Positions 1 through 5,532 of a DNA stretch of 23,151 bases are shown piece after piece; the first letter of the stretch is position 1; each line of letters opens with the position of its first letter. This DNA comes from Vibrio sp. UBA2441 (GTDB taxonomy: Bacteria > Pseudomonadota > Gammaproteobacteria > Enterobacterales > Vibrionaceae): NCBI GenBank assembly GCA_002342685.1, contig DDQN01000043.1:1-23151 (forward strand), written 5' to 3'. The notes under the pieces were generated by a model that saw only the letters and a program-made list of their open reading frames with translations, searched no databases and was not told where the DNA came from. The position numbers and the translations under genes are program-made.

Positions 1-19
1 CTCTTAAGTGAACGGCATT

Positions 20-44
20 AGCGCTTAATTGGCGCTCTTTTTTT
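20..44 (+). terminator. Intrinsic terminator of the gene upstream of the window
   Basis: AGCGC (20-24) pairs perfectly with GCGCT (32-36) around a 7-nt loop and is followed by C and seven T residues (38-44). It points rightward, so it probably ends a plus-strand gene lying before the window. That gene's identity cannot be seen. In V. cholerae tyrS is near dacB, but this is recollection and not visible here. Confidence 0.75.
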
Positions 45-120
45 ATATTTATAGTGCAAATGTTGTTGTAGCTGGTTAGAATATTCGGCGCTGCGAGTCG
101 CAGTATTTTTGGAGATCTTT

Positions 121-165
121 ATGAACAATACCGACCATCCTCCTAGTATGAAGGGAGAGAAATAA
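121..165 (+). CDS. Possible leader peptide, 14 aa (MNNTDHPPSMKGEK)
   Basis: ATG at 121 is preceded by GGAG at 111-114 with 6-nt spacing, and the frame closes with TAA at 163-165. Codons 5-8 read Asp-His-Pro-Pro. The frame lies across both competing stems of the leader, so the position of a translating ribosome would decide which stem forms. Short Asp/Pro-containing leader peptides are known to control Mg2+ transporter genes in enterics (mgtL of mgtA, mgtP of mgtCBR), but this peptide has no sequence identity to them that I can recognise. A sensing role, and any ligand, are inference. A chance ORF remains possible. Confidence 0.45.
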   Translation: MNNTDHPPSMKGEK

Positions 166-189
166 CCCGCACGGTATTGGCGATCTTCG

Positions 190-220
190 CTCCTGCCTGA
201 CGGTAGGAGATTTTACTTTT
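190..220 (+). terminator. Leader terminator (attenuator hairpin) before the MgtE-N-like gene
   Basis: CTCCTGCC (190-197) pairs with GGTAGGAG (202-209) over 8 bp with one G-T pair and a 4-nt TGAC loop, then ATTTTACTTTT. It stands 25 nt after the stop of the 14-codon frame and 139 nt before the downstream start, so it would end transcription inside the leader. The interrupted T-tract suggests moderate strength. Confidence 0.6.
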
Positions 221-359
221 CACACTCATCTTCTCTATTTTTCTCCATTTTTACTAATCAGTGAAGCAATATAAGTAACTGTGATTTTGTGATCTCGTTT
301 GCTTATTTAAATTTGTTTCACCTGATGGTCGTTACCATTTGCTAATCGGGAGATTCGCC
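221..359 (+). other. Leader remainder between attenuator and start codon
   Basis: AT-rich stretch without an ORF I can support. The only structure seen is a small hairpin ATGGT (325-329) / ACCAT (334-338) with a CGTT loop, about 10 nt before the ribosome-binding site GGGAG. It might modulate access to that site. A second promoter inside this stretch cannot be excluded. Confidence 0.3.
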
Positions 360-761
360 ATGACGGTAATGAGCAATATATTTATTGAAACAACTAGCCC
401 ATACTCTTCTGCAGAGTTAGGAGCAGCAAAGAACGCGTTTCTTCAATATGAAGAAGAGCAACAAGTGCACCTATTAACAGTTATGCCTACTGAAGAGGCT
501 GTGGGAATTTTATCGCAGTGCTCAGTTCACTACGCTCAGCGCTTGATACAGCAATTGAAAGCGGAAGGGCATGAGAAGCAGGCAGGGCATTATGCTCGAC
601 AATTGGGCTTTATTCGTTCTGAGACTGCAACTGCAAAGAGGGAGCTATTAACGCGAGTGCCAAGGCACATAAAGCAGCGCGTAGGCTGGGTTATTGTGCT
701 GGCACTATTTGGGCTTGGTTTGTATTTTATGGTAGTGAATTATTTTCTGGGGTTAAGTTAA
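360..761 (+). CDS. Small MgtE-N-like protein with C-terminal membrane anchor
   Basis: The protein is 133 aa from ATG 360, which has GGGAG 7 nt upstream; an in-frame TTG at 339 has no such site. Residues about 12-80 are helical and amphipathic, with a phrase (MPTEEAVGIL) and spacing resembling the N-terminal cytosolic domain of MgtE Mg2+ channels. There is no CBS pair and no five-helix channel. A single hydrophobic helix at about residues 106-130 ends the protein after a basic stretch, so most of it should face the cytoplasm. It could be a regulatory partner of an MgtE channel or a descendant of one; function unknown. An attenuator-like leader precedes it. Its last 35 bp overlap the convergent dacB. 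The family assignment is by eye and tentative. Confidence 0.6.
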   Translation: MTVMSNIFIETTSPYSSAELGAAKNAFLQYEEEQQVHLLTVMPTEEAVGILSQCSVHYAQRLIQQLKAEGHEKQAGHYARQLGFIRSETATAKRELLTRVPRHIKQRVGWVIVLALFGLGLYFMVVNYFLGLS

Positions 762-2130
762 GTAAATCTCGATAAAAGGCCTTTTCAAACTGAAAAATAG
801 CAGGGGTGGTGTTAGATTCATCATCCCTCTTTTCTGGATAGTAGTCAGTAACGAATTGAACAAAAGTTGCTTTTGGTTTTCCTGATTCGTCCAGACTATA
901 ACCTGCCATATTATAGCTTCCATATAACGATCCACTTTTTGCTTGTAAGTGACCTTTGATGGGATCTTTACGCATACTTTGGCGATATTTCAGAGTGCCA
1001 TCTTTACCCGCTGTAGGCAGCATTGCCAACAGGTTCAAATCTGCATCATTTTTCAGGATGTAGTTAAGGACCTGACTCATATCGTGGGCGGTAATACGAT
1101 TATTTCGTGACAGGCCAGACCCGTCGGCAAATTGTGCATCTCTAAGATCTATCCCCGCTTGAGTATAGATTATCTGCTTAATTGCTTCTGTTCCGTTTTT
1201 AAAGCTACCAGGATGAAGGAAAAAGTGATTTCCTAATGTTTTGGTCAAGTTGTCCGCGATTAGATTATTCGAGTCTTTAAGCATTGATTCGAGTAGTACG
1301 GGCAGAGTTTCGGATGAGTGTGTTGCGATAACGTTGCCGTTAACCTTTTGGCTCGTTCTTATATTTCCGCTGAACTGGATGTTATGTTCGGATAAAAGTC
1401 GCTTCAGAACTTCGGTAGTGTAGATATCGGTTTCTTGTACTGCAAACTTTAACGGTAGCGGTTTTTTTCGGTTTAGCAGGCAGCCAGAAAGTAAGTATTG
1501 GTTATTGTCAAAGGTGGTTAGCTCTAATTCGCATTGCATCTCTTTTTGAGTCGTTTTTGAGACGGATTTCACCTCTGTTGAGACGATTATAGGTTGATGT
1601 TTAGGAACATAAACGCGAGTAGAACCATCCTTTTTTGTATATATCGATGCCTGTACACAGTTTTTATCTAAGGTAATTGCACTGGCAGGTGCACTGTAGC
1701 AAACCCCCAAAATATCCCATGGCCAGCCCACTCCGCGTTCATAACCGCTGAATATACCGTTGTGAAGCCAGATATCACCCTCAATTTTCTTTATTCCTTG
1801 GGCGGAGAGCCTCTGGATAAGTGCATTCAAATCTTGGGTAGTCAGAGTTGGATCACCGGAAAAGCGAAAAATAATATCAGAACCTTTTGCTTCGACTTGA
1901 GTAATAAATCGAAAGTCATTACCTAGTTCTAATTTAGCAGCTAATGCCGTGATGACTTTTAATGTACTCGCTGGAGGGAATAGTTGGTCGCCATTTATGG
2001 TAAATGGTGAGTTGGTCGAGGAGTCAATAGCAATACCTACACGCGTACCTTTAGGAAGATAATCAATTGGAGAATATGCGTACCCAGTGGTGGAAAACAA
2101 CAGTATAAAACAACAGATAATAGTGCGCAT
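727..2130 (-). CDS. dacB: D-alanyl-D-alanine carboxypeptidase/endopeptidase PBP4
   Basis: Peptidase S13 enzyme of the periplasm that trims D-Ala and cleaves D-Ala-mDAP cross-links of peptidoglycan. From ATG 2130 the product is 467 aa, close to the E. coli length. A TTG six codons upstream is in frame but less likely. Residues 1-18 form a signal peptide ending in GYA. The three penicillin-binding motifs are present: SxxK as STLK (55-58), SNN (287-289) and KSG (398-400, where KTG is the general form). The inserted domains between the first two motifs are present, with three or more Cys. It lies tail-to-tail with the MgtE-N-like gene and overlaps it by 35 bp. No terminator is visible at its 3' end, so read-through antisense to that gene is likely. 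It is separated from the upstream ompU by the ompU terminator. Confidence 0.93.
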   Translation of the reverse strand: MRTIICCFILLFSTTGYAYSPIDYLPKGTRVGIAIDSSTNSPFTINGDQLFPPASTLKVITALAAKLELGNDFRFITQVEAKGSDIIFRFSGDPTLTTQDLNALIQRLSAQGIKKIEGDIWLHNGIFSGYERGVGWPWDILGVCYSAPASAITLDKNCVQASIYTKKDGSTRVYVPKHQPIIVSTEVKSVSKTTQKEMQCELELTTFDNNQYLLSGCLLNRKKPLPLKFAVQETDIYTTEVLKRLLSEHNIQFSGNIRTSQKVNGNVIATHSSETLPVLLESMLKDSNNLIADNLTKTLGNHFFLHPGSFKNGTEAIKQIIYTQAGIDLRDAQFADGSGLSRNNRITAHDMSQVLNYILKNDADLNLLAMLPTAGKDGTLKYRQSMRKDPIKGHLQAKSGSLYGSYNMAGYSLDESGKPKATFVQFVTDYYPEKRDDESNTTPAIFQFEKAFYRDLLNLTPENNSLP

Positions 2131-2232
2131 GGTGAACTCGATGTCCAAGAATAACCAAAATTTAGTATATCTCTAATCGCAATGAAATGGAGTTTTAAAT
2201 TGGATTTACTTTAGGGGATAGGATGAAAGAAC

Positions 2233-2263
2233 AAACAAAAATGCCTGCTAATAAAGCAGGCAT
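2233..2263 (-). terminator. ompU terminator
   Basis: On the minus strand ATGCCTGC (2263-2256) pairs with GCAGGCAT (2248-2241) around TTTATTA, followed by TTTTG. It sits 22 bp after the ompU stop and separates this highly expressed porin gene from dacB in the same orientation. Confidence 0.85.
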
Positions 2264-2284
2264 AGTACTTATGTCTTTGGATGA

Positions 2285-3295
2285 TTAGAAATCGTAACGT
2301 AGACCTAACGCAATTTCATCTTCAGCGCCAATTTTACCGATCATACCATTTCCCAGAGTATCGTCTTTATCAAGCAGGTTGAAGTTGTATGATACATAGC
2401 TACGGAAATTAGGTTTGAAGTAGTAGGTCGCGTCTACAGCGAAGTTATCGGCTGACGTATCACCATCGGTTTCTGCATTGTTGTATGTCGATGTCAATAC
2501 AAGTTTATCTAATTGATAGGCCGCAGCTACTTCATAACCTGTGTAATCAACAACACCAGTGAACTGATTATTGTCTAAATCTTTTTCACCATCCGTGAAT
2601 GTGCTTGCAACATAAAAACCGCCAATAGCGTATGACGCAGCTAACATGTACTCGTTATTTTGGTTTTGGTCGGCGATACCACCACCCAGTTTAAGACCAG
2701 TATCACCCACCGCGTAGATAGCAGACAGAGAGTAACCATCTTGTTCGTTGTCATCGAAATCTGAACCTGATTCATCACGGTCTGCAAAACGGTAACTCGC
2801 TTTTAGGCCTAAGTCTGAGAACTGGCCTTTGTAGGAAACCATGTTGTCGGCACGATCAGCGACATTGATTTTATCTGCAGCAGAATTACCGTGGTAAGCC
2901 ATGATGTCGGTAAAGTCGGTAATGACACCAAGAGCACCATCGTTTTTACCATAAGTGACTTCACCAAAAGCACCACCGATACCAGCATAAGTGTAACGAT
3001 TAGTAATATCGCTGCTGTTGCTGTCAGTGGCACCGCCAGCGTCAGCGGTAGTAAATTCGCCTTCATAAAAGCCTACACCGTATAGACCATCATTGATTTC
3101 GGTCTTACCAAGGAAGTTTAATCGAACACGAGACTCATCGGAAGCCTTACCATCTTTAAGGGACATACGTGCTTCAGCGCGGCCACCAATTTCTAACGAG
3201 TTTCCGTTAGAGCTGTAAACTGTTGTATCCGATGCGTTTGCGCCGGTTGCCACTGCTGCTGCCGATACTGCTAAAGCTAAAATTGTTTTGTTCAT
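2285..3295 (-). CDS. ompU: Outer membrane porin OmpU
   Basis: Trimeric general porin of vibrios. The 336-aa precursor starts at ATG 3295, preceded by AGGAA at 8-nt spacing; a longer in-frame start at 3325 lacks support. Residues 1-21 are a signal peptide ending GANA. The mature part is a 16-strand-type beta-barrel rich in Gly, Asp and Tyr. It contains the Vibrio OmpU signatures NSLEIGGRAEARMSLKDGKA and FTDIMAYHGNSAADKI, and ends in LGLRYDF with the C-terminal Phe needed for outer membrane insertion. Loop sequences (for example after EFTTADAGG) differ from those I recall for V. cholerae. It diverges from greA across about 480 bp. In V. cholerae ompU is activated by ToxR; candidate ToxR-like repeats lie upstream here. 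Confidence 0.95.
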   Translation of the reverse strand: MNKTILALAVSAAAVATGANASDTTVYSSNGNSLEIGGRAEARMSLKDGKASDESRVRLNFLGKTEINDGLYGVGFYEGEFTTADAGGATDSNSSDITNRYTYAGIGGAFGEVTYGKNDGALGVITDFTDIMAYHGNSAADKINVADRADNMVSYKGQFSDLGLKASYRFADRDESGSDFDDNEQDGYSLSAIYAVGDTGLKLGGGIADQNQNNEYMLAASYAIGGFYVASTFTDGEKDLDNNQFTGVVDYTGYEVAAAYQLDKLVLTSTYNNAETDGDTSADNFAVDATYYFKPNFRSYVSYNFNLLDKDDTLGNGMIGKIGAEDEIALGLRYDF

Positions 3296-3560
3296 CTTAT
3301 TATTCCTAATGTACGTATTGTTCACGATTATTTAAACAAATGTGAAAATGGGCCAACTCTTTATCGCTTGAGCACAGAGGCTTGATAAGTTCACATTTTT
3401 TCCGTAGCCAATTTGTACCGTTAAAGTTCAGATAATCGTTAGTAAAATGATATAAAACCATATATCGAACATTGTTTTTTATTTGTGGTTTTAAGCTTAG
3501 TTCATTGTGTTTTAAGGAATTTTTTGATTTTATGGTTGAGGTTGTAAGTGTGGCGGTATT
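3296..3560 (-). promoter_or_regulatory. ompU upstream control region with direct and inverted repeats
   Basis: Long AT-rich control region. On the minus strand a near-direct repeat CTTAAAACACAA (3516-3505) and CTTAAAACCACAAA (3495-3482) recurs at 21-bp spacing, about two helical turns, resembling the TNAAA-type repeats described for ToxR. Closer to the gene, GATATA (3449-3454) and TATATC (3461-3466) form a perfect inverted repeat with a 6-bp centre. I could not fix a convincing -35/-10 pair. The untranslated leader is probably long. Confidence 0.4.
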
Positions 3561-3585
3561 TAGCTTTTTTTAGCTTTTTTAACTG

Positions 3586-3614
3586 CTGTCATATTGTAAG
3601 GCGGGTGGTAAAAT
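3586..3614 (+). promoter_or_regulatory. Candidate greA promoter
   Basis: CTGTCA (3586-3591) and TAAAAT (3609-3614) are separated by 17 bp, with 4/6 and 5/6 matches to sigma70. Transcription would start near 3621 and give a leader of about 155 nt that includes the hairpin at 3712-3735. Confidence 0.4.
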
Positions 3615-3711
3615 CTACTGCATTAGCGTTTTTGTGAAACAGAACGTGAATAAAGATGATCCATAACCAATCTTTGTTTACACTAGGGGAAATTTACCCG
3701 TTTTCTATCTT

Positions 3712-3745
3712 CCCACTCAGCGACAGTTGAGCGGGTTTGTTTTGT
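3712..3745 (+). terminator. Terminator inside the greA leader (GraL-like)
   Basis: CCC-A-CTCA (3712-3719) pairs with TGAG-C-GGG (3728-3735), with one A-C mismatch, followed by TTTGTTTTGT. It lies 34 bp upstream of the greA start. In E. coli the greA leader has an intrinsic terminator that yields the small RNA GraL, and position and form match that arrangement here. Whether a stable short RNA is made is inference. Confidence 0.55.
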
Positions 3746-3778
3746 CCAAAGTAATTGTTGGATGTAGAGGTTTATATA

Positions 3779-4252
3779 ATGGAAAAAGTTCCAATGACTC
3801 TCCGTGGCGAGATGAAGCTACGTGATGAACTCGACGTACTGTTAAAGCGTCGTCCACTTATTTCGGAAGCTATTGCTGAAGCTCGTGAATTAGGTGATTT
3901 AAAAGAAAATGCTGAATACCATGCAGCTCGCGAAGAGCAAGGTATTTGTGAAGCTCAGATTCGTGATATTGAATATAAGCTATCTGTCGCACAGGTGATT
4001 GACGTTACTAAAATGGAAAATACCGGAAAAATTATTTTTGGTACCACGGTGACTTTAATCGATTTGGATACAGATGCTGAATCGACCTATCAGATTGTGG
4101 GTGATGATGAAGCTGAAATTAAAGCCGGTCGTATTTCTGTTAGCTCTCCGATTGCACGTGGTTTAATCGGTAAAATGGAAGGTGACGAAGTTGCTATTTC
4201 AACGCCTGGTGGAGATAAAGACTACGAAATCGATAAAGTTGAATATATTTAA
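3779..4252 (+). CDS. greA: Transcript cleavage factor GreA
   Basis: Binds the RNA polymerase secondary channel and stimulates cleavage of backtracked RNA. The product is 157 aa (E. coli 158). ATG 3779 is chosen because AGAGG lies 8 nt upstream and homologues start MEKVPMT; an upstream in-frame TTG (3755) would add eight residues. The N-terminal coiled coil (about 1-75) carries the tip acidic pair in ARELGDLKENAEYHAAREEQ. The C-terminal FKBP-like globular domain spans about 80-157. The gene has its own leader with an internal terminator and is monocistronic, ending at a terminator shared with the convergent yhbY. Confidence 0.97.
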   Translation: MEKVPMTLRGEMKLRDELDVLLKRRPLISEAIAEARELGDLKENAEYHAAREEQGICEAQIRDIEYKLSVAQVIDVTKMENTGKIIFGTTVTLIDLDTDAESTYQIVGDDEAEIKAGRISVSSPIARGLIGKMEGDEVAISTPGGDKDYEIDKVEYI

Positions 4253-4311
4253 GGCGAGATGGTATTTTCGGTAACCGGTAATCCACTCCAACTTTCTTGT
4301 TAGTTGAATAT

Positions 4312-4340
4312 AAAAAAAGACCACATTATGTGGTCTTTTT
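4312..4340. terminator. Bidirectional terminator between greA and yhbY
   Basis: GACCACA (4319-4325) pairs with TGTGGTC (4329-4335) around TTA. A-tract 4312-4318 and T-tract 4336-4340 flank it, so the hairpin works for both convergent genes. Confidence 0.9.
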
Positions 4341-4357
4341 AGTTAAAGCAGATCCGA

Positions 4358-4654
4358 TTATTTTCTAGGAATCTCGATTTTACGCTGTTCCGATTGGCGA
4401 TATAGCACCAGCACTTTACCAATGCCTTGTACTTTTTCTGCGCCAGTTTCACGAACAATCGCATCAATAATTAGTTGTTTTGTCTCTCTGTCTTCAGAGG
4501 CAACTTTAATTTTGATTAACTCGTGGTGGTCAAGAGCAATTTCAATTTCCGCTAGTACAGCTTCTGTTAATCCGTTAGCTCCCATTAGCACAACTGGTTT
4601 TAAGTTGTGTGCCAAGCCTTTAAGATGCTGTTTCTGTTTGGTGCTTAGTTTCAT
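4358..4654 (-). CDS. yhbY: RNA-binding protein YhbY (CRM domain)
   Basis: The product is 98 aa, the usual length of this single-domain family. The protein associates with pre-50S ribosomal particles in E. coli. The CRM fold is recognised by the opening LSTKQKQHLKGLAHNLKP, the GxxG-type loop GANG (residues 25-28), and the middle HHELIKIKV. The gene diverges from rlmE, another 50S biogenesis factor, over 172 bp, the usual gammaproteobacterial order, and ends at the terminator shared with greA. Confidence 0.95.
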   Translation of the reverse strand: MKLSTKQKQHLKGLAHNLKPVVLMGANGLTEAVLAEIEIALDHHELIKIKVASEDRETKQLIIDAIVRETGAEKVQGIGKVLVLYRQSEQRKIEIPRK

Positions 4655-4826
4655 TTTGCGGCCAATTTTATTTGTATTAGGATGTTATTATCTTACAGTG
4701 TTACCAATTTTGAAAGATATACAGATCCTAGGGTTGAAAAACGCTATTTTAACGCCATCTAATCACGAAGACTATATTTTCTACCATACTTTATATGATG
4801 AACTGTCATTATCTACTAGGATTAGA

Positions 4827-5455
4827 GTGAGTAAACAGAAACATTCTGCAAGTTCAGGACGTTGGCTAAAGGAACACTTCGATGACAGTATGTTAACGAA
4901 GCAAAGAAAAAAGGCTATCGTTCGCGAGCTAAGTTTAAAATAGAAGAGATTCAACAGAAGGACAAACTTTTGATACCGGGTATGTCGGTTGTTGACTTGG
5001 GAGCAGCCCCTGGTGGTTGGTCACAATATGCAGCTCAAATAGTCGGAGATAAAGGTCAGGTCATTGCTTGTGATATATTGCCAATGGACTCTATTGCTGG
5101 AGTAAGTTTTCTTCAGGGAGATTTTCGTGAAGAATCAGTGCTTGATGCTCTATTAGAAAGGATACAACCAAATATGGTTGATATTGTTCTCTCTGATATA
5201 GCACCAAATATGGCTGGAAACTTGTCTGTTGATCAATCAAGAGCTATGTATTTAGTAGAACTCACTCTTGATATGTGTCGACAAGTTCTTGCTCCTAATG
5301 GTAGTTTTGTGGTTAAAGTATTCCAAGGCGAAGGCTTTGATCAATACGTTAAAGATGTACGCGACATGCTTAAAGTCGTTAAAATTAGAAAGCCGGATTT
5401 ATCCAGAGCACGATCTAGAGACGTTTATATCGTAGCAAATGGTTACAAAGGCTAA
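4827..5455 (+). pseudogene. rlmE: 23S rRNA Um2552 2'-O-methyltransferase RlmE, frameshifted at codon 21
   Basis: RlmE (RrmJ/FtsJ) methylates U2552 in the 23S A-loop late in 50S assembly. The N-terminal part starts at GTG 4827 with AGGA 5 nt upstream and reads SKQKHSASSGRWLKEHFDD in one frame. The remainder (YVNEAKKKGYRSRAKFK onward) continues in another frame. The switch lies at 4886-4891, where GAC AGTAT GTT would become GAC AAG TAT GTT if one A were restored, giving HFDDKYV. The restored protein has exactly 209 aa, like E. coli. Lys38, Asp124 and Lys164 are present, as is the SAM motif VVDLGAAPGGWSQ. Position 199 is Asp (SRDVYIV) where E. coli has Glu. A fragment starting at TTG 4970 would lack Lys38. 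The lesion is either a real mutation or a one-base sequence error. Confidence 0.85.
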
Positions 5456-5532
5456 TATTACAGTGTGGCTACAGTGAATAATCTGTAGTACTCTACCTTT
5501 TAATTACAATTAGTTATCGAGGGGCTTACACC

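Larger units (their letters stand above)
77..220 (+). promoter_or_regulatory. Putative translation-coupled attenuator leader of the MgtE-N-like gene
   Basis: A -10-like TAGAAT lies at 77-82, without a convincing -35 box. A 5-bp hairpin follows (CTGCG 91-95 / CGCAG 99-103), then a ribosome-binding site GGAG (111-114) and a 14-codon reading frame. CAATACCG (126-133) pairs perfectly with CGGTATTG (172-179), enclosing CTCC (140-143) / GGAG (154-157). Alternatively 153-161 can pair with 186-194 (eight pairs, one A-G mismatch). That pairing would capture the 5' arm of the terminator at 190-209. The two folds exclude each other, the arrangement expected of an attenuator. The regulation is inferred; the complementary stretches are visible. 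Confidence 0.5.

Noticed and set aside
339..359. Upstream TTG start for the MgtE-N-like gene
   Set aside because: The Shine-Dalgarno sequence GGGAG lies after this TTG and is well spaced only for ATG 360.
774..785. Perfect 12-bp palindrome AAAAGGCCTTTT
   Set aside because: It has no loop and no T-tract separated from the stem, and lies inside the dacB coding region. Not a credible terminator or operator without other copies.
3560..3582. Doubled TAGCTTTTTT motif before greA
   Set aside because: It resembles the degenerate right arm of copy B, but has only two units and no partner arm. Low complexity is a sufficient explanation.
4422..4943. Long plus-strand ORF over yhbY and the start of rlmE
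   Set aside because: Its first part is antisense to yhbY. Only its last 39 codons, from GTG 4827, are real and are the frameshifted N-terminus of rlmE.
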